In this document: piece after piece, positions 50,301 through 58,388 of the stretch
Layout: every line of letters starts with the position of its first letter
How positions within the stretch are numbered: position 1 is the stretch's first letter
Origin: a virus
IMG/VR virus record: IMGVR_UViG_3300028393_000039
Location: 23,915 to 87,914 of that record
Direction: 5' to 3' (one strand)
DNA: 64,000 nucleotides
Notes under the pieces: model-generated
Told to the model about the DNA's origin: nothing
The model's input: only the letters and a program-made list of their open reading frames with translations
Database searches by the model: none
Translations under genes and position numbers: made by a program

Positions 50301-50825
50301 TTAAAAATCTATTCCTTCAACGTGAACAGGTAATCCAATATTTGGTTCCCAATTTTCTTTTATGTATTCCATAACTTTCATTAAAGAATCACCGGTGTTT
50401 CCTTCATTCATTCCTTCAACAAGTAATTCATCTTTTTCTTGTGATGTTGTTAATCTTAATTTATTTCCCGCATCAAAATATTCAAAACCATATCCATCTT
50501 CGTCAATTATATTACTTACTTGAAATATTTGAAATACGGTGTCTCCGTCTTTTTCATCTCCAAGTATCATAATGTCTTTATAATCAATAAATCCACTACT
50601 TATTAATCTGGACATCACCTCACTTGAAAAAATTATTTTTTCAGCATCATCAAGTTCTACTTCATCTTCTTCAGGTTCAATTTTCTCATCAGGATTTTGT
50701 AAAATATGTAATTCTTCGGGTGTTAATGAATCTTTACCCAACTCATTCATCTTATCAAGTATTCTATCAATCTCATCTTGATTAACTAATCTTCTATACT
50801 GCTCTTCCGTTATAATAATTTTCAT
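50301..50825 (-). CDS. Leader-tagged protein (MKIIITEEQYRRL), 174 aa
   Basis: The leader has ITE at residue 7. A helix LDKMNELGKDSLTPEELHIL, resembling a SHOCT-type helix, follows at about residues 20-45. The rest is acidic and soluble. Function unknown. Confidence 0.6.
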   Translation of the reverse strand: MKIIITEEQYRRLVNQDEIDRILDKMNELGKDSLTPEELHILQNPDEKIEPEEDEVELDDAEKIIFSSEVMSRLISSGFIDYKDIMILGDEKDGDTVFQIFQVSNIIDEDGYGFEYFDAGNKLRLTTSQEKDELLVEGMNEGNTGDSLMKVMEYIKENWEPNIGLPVHVEGIDF

Positions 50826-50827
50826 AA

Positions 50828-50941
50828 TTACTTTTCCTTTAATTTATTAAGAATAATTGAATTTTCAGTTACTCTTTTAATTGTTTTTTGTGTTGAGCGT
50901 CTGCTCTTTAATTTGTGTAGTTTTTTAACTCTTTTTGCCAT
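50828..50941 (-). CDS. Very small basic protein, 37 aa
   Basis: MAKRVKKLHKLKSRRSTQKT, then IKRVTENSIILNKLKEK. It ends 2 bases before the ATG of the ITE-tagged gene. Possibly a DNA-binding or virion protein. Confidence 0.6.
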   Translation of the reverse strand: MAKRVKKLHKLKSRRSTQKTIKRVTENSIILNKLKEK

Positions 50942-50962
50942 AGTAATATTTTATAATAAATA

Positions 50963-51535
50963 CTACGGAATATAAACTCTAATATTTTTATAACCTTGAG
51001 ATGCCAAATAATCTTTCGCAAGATTTTTAATTGTGTATTCACTTCTTCGACTAACCCAATCTTTCTTTAATATAATTTTAATTTCCATTTCATATTTTGA
51101 AGTTAAATCAAATCTAATTGAGTGAATACTATCTCCATCACCTGTTGATTTCATATATTTTTTTAAGTCTTTAAGAAACTTTTCGGCAAATTCTTTTTTG
51201 TTTATATATGGGGAGGAAATGAACCATCTATCTATTCCAAGCGCATCTGAAAGTCTATCAAATTTATTGTCTGTGTCTTTTATGTAAGAATATTCACCTT
51301 TTGCGTATCTCTCGGCGTCCATATTCATAGTTAAAGTTAAATTATACCAATTATTATCATTTGGGTCATCATCCAAGATTATTTTTTCGTCATATCTATC
51401 AAGTTTTAATTCATCATTAGGAAACTCTCGTCTAAGTTCCCTCATAAAGATTTTAGCATTTCTTGGGAGCTCTGATTCATTTTGGTAAATTCTATGTTCT
51501 ACCGTATCATTATGTGTATGAAAAATATTTGGCAT
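50963..51535 (-). CDS. Tandem paralogue A, 190 aa
   Basis: Start at 51535 (MPNIFHTHNDTVEHRIYQ). It aligns along its length with the next gene: ESELPRNAKIFMRELRR, YAKGEYSYIKDTDNKFDRL, DALGIDRWF, NKKEFAEKFLKDLKKYMKST. The family is unknown. The pair is a recent duplication. Confidence 0.7.
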   Translation of the reverse strand: MPNIFHTHNDTVEHRIYQNESELPRNAKIFMRELRREFPNDELKLDRYDEKIILDDDPNDNNWYNLTLTMNMDAERYAKGEYSYIKDTDNKFDRLSDALGIDRWFISSPYINKKEFAEKFLKDLKKYMKSTGDGDSIHSIRFDLTSKYEMEIKIILKKDWVSRRSEYTIKNLAKDYLASQGYKNIRVYIP

Positions 51536-51547
51536 AATCAATAAATA

Positions 51548-52129
51548 TTACGGAACGTGAATAGTAACCTTGTTATATCCAAGTGAATCAAGATAGTATC
51601 TTGCAGCATCCCTAACGTTACTATACCTACTCCAAAAATCTCTTTTAAGCACAAATACAAGTTCCAAATCGTGAGTATTATTTACATTAAATTTAATTGC
51701 ATGAATATAATCACCAACATCAGTTGATTTCATAAATTTTTTTAGTTCTTTAAGAAATTTATCTGCGAATTCTTTTTTATTTACAATTTTGGTAAAGGCA
51801 GTCCAACTTTTAATACCTAATGCATCTGCGAGGTAGTCAAATTTATCATTTATATCACGACGGTTGCCAGGCACTTCCCCTTTTGCATAATCTTCAGCAT
51901 CCACAAAATAGTTTAAATCCAAGTCATCATTATTATCATCAGGGTCATAATCTTTATCACCAGGATTTAACAAACTTTTACTTACTGTATACTCATCAAA
52001 TTTTAGATTATCACCTAATTTACTTCTCAATTCTTTAATAAAAATTTTGATGTTTCTAGGTAATTCACTTTCATCATTATACATAGTGATTTGAGCTGTT
52101 TCATTATAGTTATTATAAACTTTTGGCAT
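51548..52129 (-). CDS. Tandem paralogue B, 193 aa
   Basis: MPKVYNNYNETAQITMYNDE with ESELPRNIKIFIKELRS and NKKEFADKFLKELKKFMKST, as in the preceding gene. Divergence is moderate; the gap to copy A is 12 bases. Function unknown. Confidence 0.7.
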   Translation of the reverse strand: MPKVYNNYNETAQITMYNDESELPRNIKIFIKELRSKLGDNLKFDEYTVSKSLLNPGDKDYDPDDNNDDLDLNYFVDAEDYAKGEVPGNRRDINDKFDYLADALGIKSWTAFTKIVNKKEFADKFLKELKKFMKSTDVGDYIHAIKFNVNNTHDLELVFVLKRDFWSRYSNVRDAARYYLDSLGYNKVTIHVP

Positions 52130-52144
52130 AATTATAAGTATTTT

Positions 52145-52402
52145 TTAAAGCGTAATATATTCAATACTTAAATTAAACTTTTCTCCCGTATGGTCCAAAA
52201 TTTCTTTTATATAATCTTGAATATCTTGTTCTTGTTGGTACTCGGTCCCATCAACATAAATTACCACATTAAAAATTCCCTCCTTCATCCTGTAATTTTC
52301 GCTCACATCTTCAACCTCAACGCTTTCAATTTCAGGAAATTTTTTTGGTAAAAAAGTTGATAATAATTTCTTAAACATTTTATATTTTTGTTCTGTAGTC
52401 AT
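52145..52402 (-). CDS. Small alpha/beta protein, 85 aa
   Basis: MTTEQKYKMFKKLLSTFLPKK, then FPEIESVEVEDVSENY. The P-x-I-x-x-V-E-V motif recurs in other short genes (53854, 56983, 62394 C-terminus). It may be a small recurring fold. Confidence 0.6.
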   Translation of the reverse strand: MTTEQKYKMFKKLLSTFLPKKFPEIESVEVEDVSENYRMKEGIFNVVIYVDGTEYQQEQDIQDYIKEILDHTGEKFNLSIEYITL

Positions 52403-52713
52403 TACATTATATTGTGAATCTTTTTAACTTCGGGGTATCTTTTATTTATATATCTTGCCATAGATTGGTGATATTCTTTTTGGGTTATATCAAGAATTAA
52501 AGCTCCGTCACTTAATATTGGCCCGTCTGAAAACCATAAACTATCATCGTTAGACGGATGTCCCACAAGCATATCTTCCGCAGAAAAAATACCATTCCAT
52601 TTTTGGCCACCTTCAAATTTTATATTATGACGATAAATTGAATCTTTAAATTTCCCATCAAAATAACGAAACATTATTTTATCAATCATCTCATTAGTTA
52701 ATTCATTTGCCAT
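52402..52713 (-). CDS. Hypothetical protein, 103 aa
   Basis: Start at 52713 (MANELTNEMIDKIMFRYFDG). Soluble; overlaps the next gene start by 1 base. No known motif. A TATTTAT box is upstream. Confidence 0.6.
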   Translation of the reverse strand: MANELTNEMIDKIMFRYFDGKFKDSIYRHNIKFEGGQKWNGIFSAEDMLVGHPSNDDSLWFSDGPILSDGALILDITQKEYHQSMARYINKRYPEVKKIHNIM

Positions 52714-52737
52714 AATAATAAATATAATAAACCCCAA

Positions 52738-53097
52738 TTAAGAACTAATGGGGTCAGGAATAAATTTCAATAAATCATTAACCTTTTTCATATCATATTT
52801 ATCGGCAAACCATTCTCTAACATATTTCATAGCATCATCATCACAAACGGAAAAGAATCGGCAAATCATATTACATAATTCAAGCCCACGAAATATTGAA
52901 ATGGAATCATTTTTGCAAACCTTAAATGATAATATCAAAATACCTTTATTGGAATAAAGATTATATGTGTCCTTATTTATTTTCCAAGTTTGTCCATAAA
53001 GTTCATAAACAGGGGTGAAAATATATTTAACATTAATCCCATCACCAACATAACCATCAAGAAATTTGTTTATAACCTTTTTTAAATGTTGTTCCAT
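52738..53097 (-). CDS. Hypothetical protein, 119 aa
   Basis: MEQHLKKVINKFLDGYVGDG; alpha/beta with cysteines (KVCKNDSISIF; CRFFSVCDDDAM). A TATCTTTG -7 element in the sense leader suggests an early host-type promoter. Confidence 0.6.
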   Translation of the reverse strand: MEQHLKKVINKFLDGYVGDGINVKYIFTPVYELYGQTWKINKDTYNLYSNKGILILSFKVCKNDSISIFRGLELCNMICRFFSVCDDDAMKYVREWFADKYDMKKVNDLLKFIPDPISS

Positions 53098-53131
53098 AAT
53101 ATATCTTTTTTACAAAGATAATGAAACATAA

Positions 53132-53230
53132 TTAAACCACCAAAAAAAGGGGCGGGGGATTAAACCGACCGAAGGGAGGGGACGGAGTCCGTCGGTTTAC
53201 GAATACACACAAAAAAACCTCACTCTTATT
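53132..53230. other. GC-rich hairpin region in an AT-rich gap
   Basis: AAACCGAC (53164-53171) pairs with GTCGGTTT (53191-53198), enclosing GGACGGAGTCC, in a stretch that also holds GGGGCGGGGG and GGGAGGGG. It does not look coding. It stands out sharply in composition. Confidence 0.5.
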
Positions 53231-53247
53231 AGGAATGGGGATATATA

Positions 53248-53823
53248 CTATTTTGACGATAACCTTTTTTCAATCCATTTAACAAACACATCAATAGGAA
53301 CCCTATGTCCCATATTAGGTTCAATATGTTTATCATAATTATTGTCCCCAACATTTGACTCAATCCAATCCATAGTTAACTGCGGAGGAAGAAGTTCATC
53401 AATCTCACCCATAACAATTTCAATATTAGGATTATACTTTCCACTTGTATCAAATGATATTCCAAATCTATCCATAGGTATATTTGGGTCCAATACAGGA
53501 TTAAATAACAATCCATCAATACCCAATTTCTTACATAAACAATATGCCAAAAACCCACCCATAGATGAACCAATAATTAACTTCACATTTCTTTTGGATA
53601 TCTCATCCACCATCCAATCAAATATTTCATTAGAATCCTCATTACGATAATTAAGATGGGGAGCAAATACATCATACCCAAGAGAATATAAGAAATTTAT
53701 TTTAACCCCAATAGGGACAGCATCCAATCCGTGCAAATATACAATAGTCTCATCCTGTGATTCCTTTATAACCCTCCTAACAATTTTACCCAAATCAGAT
53801 TCAGTTAATTTAATAATTTTCAT
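53248..53823 (-). CDS. Leader-tagged alpha/beta hydrolase, YqiA-like
   Basis: The leader MKIIKLTESDLGKIVRRVIKES (LTE, IKE). After it, ETIVYLHGLDAVPIG, then the nucleophile elbow IGSSMGGFLAY (G-x-S-x-G), an acid in GEIDELLPP, and a His in NMGHRVPIDVF. This order fits the UPF0227/YqiA esterase group. If packaged it would hydrolyse a host ester or thioester after entry. Substrate unknown. Confidence 0.82.
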   Translation of the reverse strand: MKIIKLTESDLGKIVRRVIKESQDETIVYLHGLDAVPIGVKINFLYSLGYDVFAPHLNYRNEDSNEIFDWMVDEISKRNVKLIIGSSMGGFLAYCLCKKLGIDGLLFNPVLDPNIPMDRFGISFDTSGKYNPNIEIVMGEIDELLPPQLTMDWIESNVGDNNYDKHIEPNMGHRVPIDVFVKWIEKRLSSK

Positions 53824-53853
53824 AACAATAAATATAATAAAAAATACAGATAA

Positions 53854-54147
53854 TCAATCACCACCATAATCATCTTCAGAGCCGGCTTCCAAATAATAAA
53901 ACCTAACCCTACCATTAAGTCCAATGGCGTCCCTTATATCAAGAACGGAATCTTCAAACTTTTTCCAATCATCAAAATCTCCCCAATCATTAATTTTAAA
54001 AAAAACATTATACGTCATATTTTTTTCCTTATCAATATAATGACTATTCATATCCCTTTCTGAACTTACCTCAATTTCCACAATAAATGGATATTGTTTT
54101 TTCATTACACGGGAAATCATATGGTTAAATAATTCTTTATCTTTCAT
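53854..54147 (-). CDS. Small alpha/beta protein, 97 aa
   Basis: MKDKELFNHMISRVMKKQYP, then FIVEIEVSSERDMNS. Same P-F-I-V-x-I-E-V signature as 56983 and 62394. Acidic C-terminus (AGSEDDYGGD). Confidence 0.6.
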   Translation of the reverse strand: MKDKELFNHMISRVMKKQYPFIVEIEVSSERDMNSHYIDKEKNMTYNVFFKINDWGDFDDWKKFEDSVLDIRDAIGLNGRVRFYYLEAGSEDDYGGD

Positions 54148-54165
54148 AATATATAAATATAATAA

Positions 54166-54196
54166 AAAACCCCCACTATTAAAGATGGGGGTTATA
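54166..54196. terminator. Hairpin terminator
   Basis: AACCCCCA-CTATTAAAGA-TGGGGGTT flanked by A/T runs. Confidence 0.65.
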
Positions 54197-54211
54197 TAAG
54201 TTTAAAAAAGA

Positions 54212-54520
54212 TTAGTCTTGCAAAAACATTCCATAAGGGTCATCAAGTGACGCTTCAATCGCGGATTCTATTTCATCTTTTTCTTCATCAGATAATGAAT
54301 CATTATCTGCAGCCTCCATTGAAATATTAATTAAATCATTATAAGTTTGTTTGAGGGTTTCCAAATGACGACCGAGTTCACTTCTATATTCATCAAAAGA
54401 TTTTTCTTTTTCAGGGCGGTTGGTTACATTCCATTTAGGTGAAAATTCCTCATCTTCCTTAATTACCTTTTTAACCAATCTATTTAAATCTGCTTCCGTT
54501 AATTTTGTTATTCTTGCCAT
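54212..54520 (-). CDS. Leader-tagged acidic protein, 102 aa
   Basis: Start at 54520: MARITKLTEADLNRLVKKVIKE (LTE, IKE), then an acidic helical body (SDEEKDEIESAIEASLDD). Packaged role inferred from the leader. Confidence 0.65.
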   Translation of the reverse strand: MARITKLTEADLNRLVKKVIKEDEEFSPKWNVTNRPEKEKSFDEYRSELGRHLETLKQTYNDLINISMEAADNDSLSDEEKDEIESAIEASLDDPYGMFLQD

Positions 54521-54562
54521 AATATTATTTTTAATTATAAATATCCACACATAATAAAAAAC

Positions 54563-54907
54563 CTACGTTGAATAAGGGGGGAATTTTTTAATAAACTTAT
54601 CAATAAGAATATCTTTAATCTTATCCTCAAATTCACCTGGAGGTAATTTATCAAATCTTTTCTTTGGACCCAAATGAATACTAATCCAATTATTGTCGGG
54701 TCCTTTAACCTTTGCAATTATGTTCTCCCTTGAATCAACCGTATATGTATACTTTGGATTCTCAAGATAATTAATTTTATTTAACTTATCTTTTATTTCC
54801 TCATACCTATTAATTACAGATTCATTCTCACGTTTTAATTTATCCAACTCATTTTGAAGTTCTATTGTGATTTGAATAAATTGAGATTCCGTTATAATAA
54901 TTTTCAT
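54563..54907 (-). CDS. Leader-tagged protein (MKIIITESQFIQI), 114 aa
   Basis: ITE at residue 7, then a coiled coil (LQNELDKLKRENESVINRY) and a beta-rich end (ENIIAKVKGPDNNWISIHLG). Function unknown. Confidence 0.65.
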   Translation of the reverse strand: MKIIITESQFIQITIELQNELDKLKRENESVINRYEEIKDKLNKINYLENPKYTYTVDSRENIIAKVKGPDNNWISIHLGPKKRFDKLPPGEFEDKIKDILIDKFIKKFPPYST

Positions 54908-54940
54908 AATAATAAATACCTTATATAAATAAAAAACCCA

Positions 54941-55336
54941 TTACATCTCAATCATATTAACGCCAAGCATCTCACATATATTCTTTATGTGCTCAATCTT
55001 CTTTTCGGTGGAACTATATGTGGATACATAAAAACCCTCACATATATTAACAACACAGTTTCTTTCAATATGCGATTCACTAAATGATTCAGAATCCTTT
55101 GATATATAATAAGCGGGGAGACATAACTGAAAAAACTCATAACTATGAATCTTTGATATATCCTTTAAGAAATTAATATAGTTATCAACAAACTTATTAC
55201 TGTCATATATTTTCCCAATAGCTCCAAAATGAAATATTGTCTTATTCTTCTTTTTGAAATTTTCATTATATAACTTATTAACTAACTCTTCAACCTGTTC
55301 AGGACATCTATCCATTAAAATCTCTAACTTATTCAT
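54941..55336 (-). CDS. Hypothetical protein, 131 aa
   Basis: MNKLEILMDRCPEQVEELVN; alpha/beta with four Cys, no motif recognised. Confidence 0.6.
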   Translation of the reverse strand: MNKLEILMDRCPEQVEELVNKLYNENFKKKNKTIFHFGAIGKIYDSNKFVDNYINFLKDISKIHSYEFFQLCLPAYYISKDSESFSESHIERNCVVNICEGFYVSTYSSTEKKIEHIKNICEMLGVNMIEM

Positions 55337-55366
55337 ATTGTTTAATTTTTCATAAACATAATAAAA

Positions 55367-55398
55367 TAAAAAAACCTAGTCAATAATGCTAGGTTTAT
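55367..55398. terminator. Hairpin terminator
   Basis: AAACCTAG-TCAATAATG-CTAGGTTT with T-rich flank. Confidence 0.6.
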
Positions 55399-55418
55399 TT
55401 CTTTTAAAGTAACTGATA

Positions 55419-55772
55419 TCACTTACAATTATTATCGTAATATGATTCTATCTTTTTAGAATATAGTAAATCAAAAAATTTTTCGAATTTTTTAGTATCT
55501 TCACTAAACTCATCAACACCAAAATAAAAATGGATATTATCAAAATCATTTCTTTCAATTGATACCAATATAAAGTCCTTAACCCACTGAACATATTCCT
55601 TTTTTGTCCCTCCCTTACAATACGATTTTAAAGATTCTTTCATCTTATAATCAATTAAAGAATCATATTTTCTAAGTCTCCTTAAAAAAAATAATTTATT
55701 ATCGCTCTCATTTATAACTCTTTTAATAATCCTATTCAAATCAGATTCCGTTAATCTTATAATCTTTTTCAT
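55419..55772 (-). CDS. Leader-tagged protein, 117 aa
   Basis: Start at 55772: MKKIIRLTESDLNRIIKRVINES (LTE, INE). An upstream extension of the frame lacks a plausible start. The body (YDSLIDYKMKESLKSYCKG) is helical with no motif. Confidence 0.65.
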   Translation of the reverse strand: MKKIIRLTESDLNRIIKRVINESDNKLFFLRRLRKYDSLIDYKMKESLKSYCKGGTKKEYVQWVKDFILVSIERNDFDNIHFYFGVDEFSEDTKKFEKFFDLLYSKKIESYYDNNCK

Positions 55773-55942
55773 ATTCCATAAATACCAAAAAAATCCAGAA
55801 AATTTTTTTTTAATATGCCGCCCCTTTTTATAAACACCCCGTCGTGTTTTAGAAAAACAAAATCTAAAACACCCCCATTTTTCCCAAAAATTTTTTTTCA
55901 TATATAGGGTACTAATTTAGAGAAGGGGGTCGTGTTCTAGGA

Positions 55943-55974
55943 AATAAAAAACCCCTCTTATTAGGAGAGGGGAT
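55943..55974. terminator. Hairpin terminator
   Basis: AACCCCTCTT-ATTA-GGAGAGGGG hairpin with T-rich side, between the 117-residue and 107-residue genes. Confidence 0.6.
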
Positions 55975-55995
55975 TAATTTTATTATTACATACAA

Positions 55996-56319
55996 TTATT
56001 TCTTTGGACTTGTATCTTGAAGTTGTTCTAATGTTGGTAATGTAACACCCGTTATCTTTTGGGTCGCCAATTCATCCTGAACCAATTTAATTACTTGAGA
56101 ATATAATTGATTAACATCTTTTCCCTCAGCACCTTTACTTGTTATGATTTGACTTGTTTCTTTATTTATGACTTTTATATCCACCCTACAACTTCCAAAA
56201 AAACAAAACTTTGTTCCCGCAGCCATATATAATGAATTTGGTGTCGTACCCGTTGTTTGTTGTTCATATAAACTCTTTATATGTTTTTTTTCTTCTTCTG
56301 TAATTATAAATTTTCCCAT
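55996..56319 (-). CDS. Leader-tagged protein (MGKFIITEEEKKHI), 107 aa
   Basis: Start at 56319: MGKFIITEEEKKHIKSLYEQ (ITE at residue 8). A Cys pair in KFCFFGSCRVDIKV lies mid-protein. Its end is at the edge of the putative origin. Confidence 0.65.
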   Translation of the reverse strand: MGKFIITEEEKKHIKSLYEQQTTGTTPNSLYMAAGTKFCFFGSCRVDIKVINKETSQIITSKGAEGKDVNQLYSQVIKLVQDELATQKITGVTLPTLEQLQDTSPKK

Positions 56320-56399
56320 AATATATTTGTTTACATATAAATACCCCATTTTTCCCAAAAATTTTTTTTGATTAACATAGGGGATTGTCCCCCCTAAAC

Positions 56400-56545
56400 C
56401 TGTCATTTTGTCCTATATAAGGGGGGATACGGGGGGAGGGGGGTAGTTATCCCCATCCAGGGGGGACTTATCCACGGGGGTATGTGGATAACTTTTTATT
56501 ATCCCCCTCCCTATATAAGTTATCCACAGTATGACACCTTGTCTG
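56400..56545. other. Putative origin, left DnaA-box cluster
   Basis: Within 150 bases lie TTATCCCCA (56447-56455), TTATCCACG (56468-56476), TGTGGATAA (56483-56491, minus) and TTATCCACA (56520-56528). Two are perfect DnaA boxes. It also contains G-rich tracts and motif TGTCATTTTGTCC (56401-56413). No gene is seen in 56320-56609. Confidence 0.6.
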
Positions 56546-56581
56546 TTAATAACTTTATTTCCATATGTCTTGACTATATCA

Positions 56582-56589
56582 TATCTTTG
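56582..56589 (+). promoter_or_regulatory. Bacteroidetes -7 element
   Basis: TATCTTTG, 20 bases before the ATG at 56610. The upstream -33 is only TTT, so the promoter is partial. Confidence 0.5.
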
Positions 56590-56609
56590 TACCCAATAAA
56601 ATAAATCAT

Positions 56610-57011
56610 ATGACGGACGAACAAGTTATCAAGTTTAATAAGTATGTTGCAAAGCAGACCAAGAAGGTTATGGTGGATAGGGTAATAGAAGTTACAACAT
56701 ATAGAATGCAGATAAAGGTTAAGGTATCATCTGTTATTGCTCCCAAAGGTAAGTGGGGTGATTTCAGATTTAATGTTAAGGTGGTGGAGAGTAAGGTTAA
56801 AGCATCTGTATGGAATCAGGATAGTACAAGAGCAAGAGATGAGCATGGGGACCTTCTATTTGAATATGTTCCCCGCCGCATAAATAGAAGTGATGTAAAT
56901 AACACCAATAATAATATCAGAAGGGAAGTTGGATATAAGTGTAGGGAGATGTTATCTTTTTTTGGTATTGATGGATGGAGAGTTAAGGTTGAGAAGGTAA
57001 CCCACTCTTAA
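56610..57011 (+). CDS. Hypothetical protein next to putative origin, 133 aa
   Basis: MTDEQVIKFNKYVAKQTKKV; basic, alpha/beta, ends with FFGIDGWRVKVEKV. No motif known. Its place between two DnaA-box clusters allows a role in replication, but nothing in the sequence shows it. Confidence 0.6.
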   Translation: MTDEQVIKFNKYVAKQTKKVMVDRVIEVTTYRMQIKVKVSSVIAPKGKWGDFRFNVKVVESKVKASVWNQDSTRARDEHGDLLFEYVPRRINRSDVNNTNNNIRREVGYKCREMLSFFGIDGWRVKVEKVTHS

Positions 57012-57441
57012 GTGTATCCTTATCAATATAGAAATTTGATATATCAAATACTCTATCATTTGCTAATCTTAATTCTTTGGGGATTGCAGTGGACCGAGCT
57101 ACACTATGTAGTATCTTTAGTATATCATCAATAAGTGGTTTGAAATAAGCAATTCTTTCGTGTATGTTAGCACCATTAAAAAATGCTGCAAAACTTGATG
57201 CTCCCCATATATTTTGTTCAGAGTGGTTTAAATAATACTTCTTATAAAAATTATCAAGCTCATACTTTGGCATAATCTCCATTAACTTGAATATGTCTAT
57301 GTATATATCTAAAAATATTAGGGAGCTATATTTCTCCACATCATCGGGGACCACCAATCTAACAATAAATGGATAATTTTTTTTTAATATCTTTTTAACG
57401 GCCTTAAAGGGGAGACTACTTTCTACTTCCTGTTTATTCAT
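56983..57441 (-). CDS. Small alpha/beta protein, 152 aa
   Basis: It has KKILKKNYPFIVRLVVPDDV, the PFIV signature of the recurring family. It overlaps the convergent gene by 29 bases. Function unknown. Confidence 0.6.
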   Translation of the reverse strand: MNKQEVESSLPFKAVKKILKKNYPFIVRLVVPDDVEKYSSLIFLDIYIDIFKLMEIMPKYELDNFYKKYYLNHSEQNIWGASSFAAFFNGANIHERIAYFKPLIDDILKILHSVARSTAIPKELRLANDRVFDISNFYIDKDTLKSGLPSQP

Positions 57442-57476
57442 ACATATAAATATATTATATATAATAAAAATAGATT

Positions 57477-57506
57477 TTGCTGTCTCAATTAATTGTCGTA
57501 CCTTTG
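57477..57506 (+). promoter_or_regulatory. Promoter of HEYTH protein gene
   Basis: TTG (57477-57479), 19 bases, TACCTTTG (57499-57506), 4 bases before ATG 57511. Predicted leaderless. Confidence 0.7.
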
Positions 57507-57510
57507 TATT

Positions 57511-57924
57511 ATGAAAATAACAACAAAGACATATAATCTATCCCCCCGTGAGCATAAGCGTATCGTGGGGGAAACCATTAAGTGGTGTCAGCAGTTCTTT
57601 GGTATAAACCATAGAAGAAAGAATGAGTTCACTTATTATGTGGGTCCCCAACCCAAACGCTTACTTAAAAAATATGGTAAGTACTTCGGGTGTTATGACT
57701 GCGTTAAAAATAAGTTGAATATATTTCCCGAGAACAATAAGAATATTAAAGACCTGATTAAAACCACCATCCACGAATATACCCATTATACCCAACCCAT
57801 TCGTTCCAAGTATTACAAACTTAATGAACAGTATGGTTATCTAAACAACCCCTTTGAAGTGGTTGCTCGTACAAATGAAAAGTTATATAAAGTATGTTGG
57901 AAGTCTATTAAAGGTTCTCTATGA
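57511..57924 (+). CDS. SprT-like HExxH metalloprotein
   Basis: Start at 57511 (MKITTKTYNLSPREHKRIVG). It has TTIHEYTHYTQPIR (HExxH) at about residues 88-101, and a third possible ligand in NPFEVVARTNE. Small SprT-like zinc proteases have this size. A role in protein or DNA-protein crosslink processing is inferred at most. Confidence 0.75.
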   Translation: MKITTKTYNLSPREHKRIVGETIKWCQQFFGINHRRKNEFTYYVGPQPKRLLKKYGKYFGCYDCVKNKLNIFPENNKNIKDLIKTTIHEYTHYTQPIRSKYYKLNEQYGYLNNPFEVVARTNEKLYKVCWKSIKGSL

Positions 57925-58159
57925 GGACCTGACAGTGTGAAATGATTTGCTTGGGGGTGATATTGTCACCCCCATATTCGTATAGTCCCTCTACTTTAGC
58001 ATCCACACATCCCCATTTAGTGGGGAGAATAGGTTTCTTATTCCATATGTGTTTGGGTTTCTCAAAATATAATAGTCCTAATGTTACCCCACTTATTCCC
58101 ACCTCCACACATATACGGTCCTCCGTTAGTCTTTGAATGTCGTATGTCAATTTGTCCAT
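57908..58159 (-). CDS. Possible small protein, 83 aa
   Basis: MDKLTYDIQRLTEDRICVEV; overlaps the convergent gene by 17 bases. It has a compact look with several Trp and Gly, and ends at the right DnaA-box cluster. Medium support. Confidence 0.5.
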   Translation of the reverse strand: MDKLTYDIQRLTEDRICVEVGISGVTLGLLYFEKPKHIWNKKPILPTKWGCVDAKVEGLYEYGGDNITPKQIISHCQVLIENL

Positions 58160-58196
58160 AGTGTTAAATATAGGTTAAGAACATATAAAAATAAAG

Positions 58197-58243
58197 TTAT
58201 CCACACCCACTTATCCACACTGACATATTGTCTATGTGGATAA
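58197..58243. other. Putative origin, right DnaA-box cluster
   Basis: TTATCCACA at 58197-58205 and 58211-58219, and TGTGGATAA at 58235-58243, all perfect matches to the DnaA-box consensus. A TGACATATTGTC element lies between them (58221-58232). Confidence 0.65.
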
Positions 58244-58329
58244 CTTTTTGTTAAAAAATTTGAAAATGTCATATTGTCAGTTTGGTGTTGGAGTGGGGAC
58301 AATCCCCTTCCCCCATATTAGGGGTTACA

Positions 58330-58388
58330 GGTTCTACCATTTCCTCCCACTTTTTACCACCATTATTAGGCTGGTTATAGGTAGAACC
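58330..58388. repeat. Inverted repeat GGTTCTACC / GGTAGAACC
   Basis: Two 9-base arms (58330-58338 and 58380-58388) separated by 41 bases, inside the origin-like gap. Confidence 0.5.

Noticed and set aside
58197-58243. CRISPR-like array from repeated TTATCCACA
   Set aside because: The repeats are 9 bases, in both orientations and irregularly spaced, which fits DnaA boxes and not a CRISPR array.
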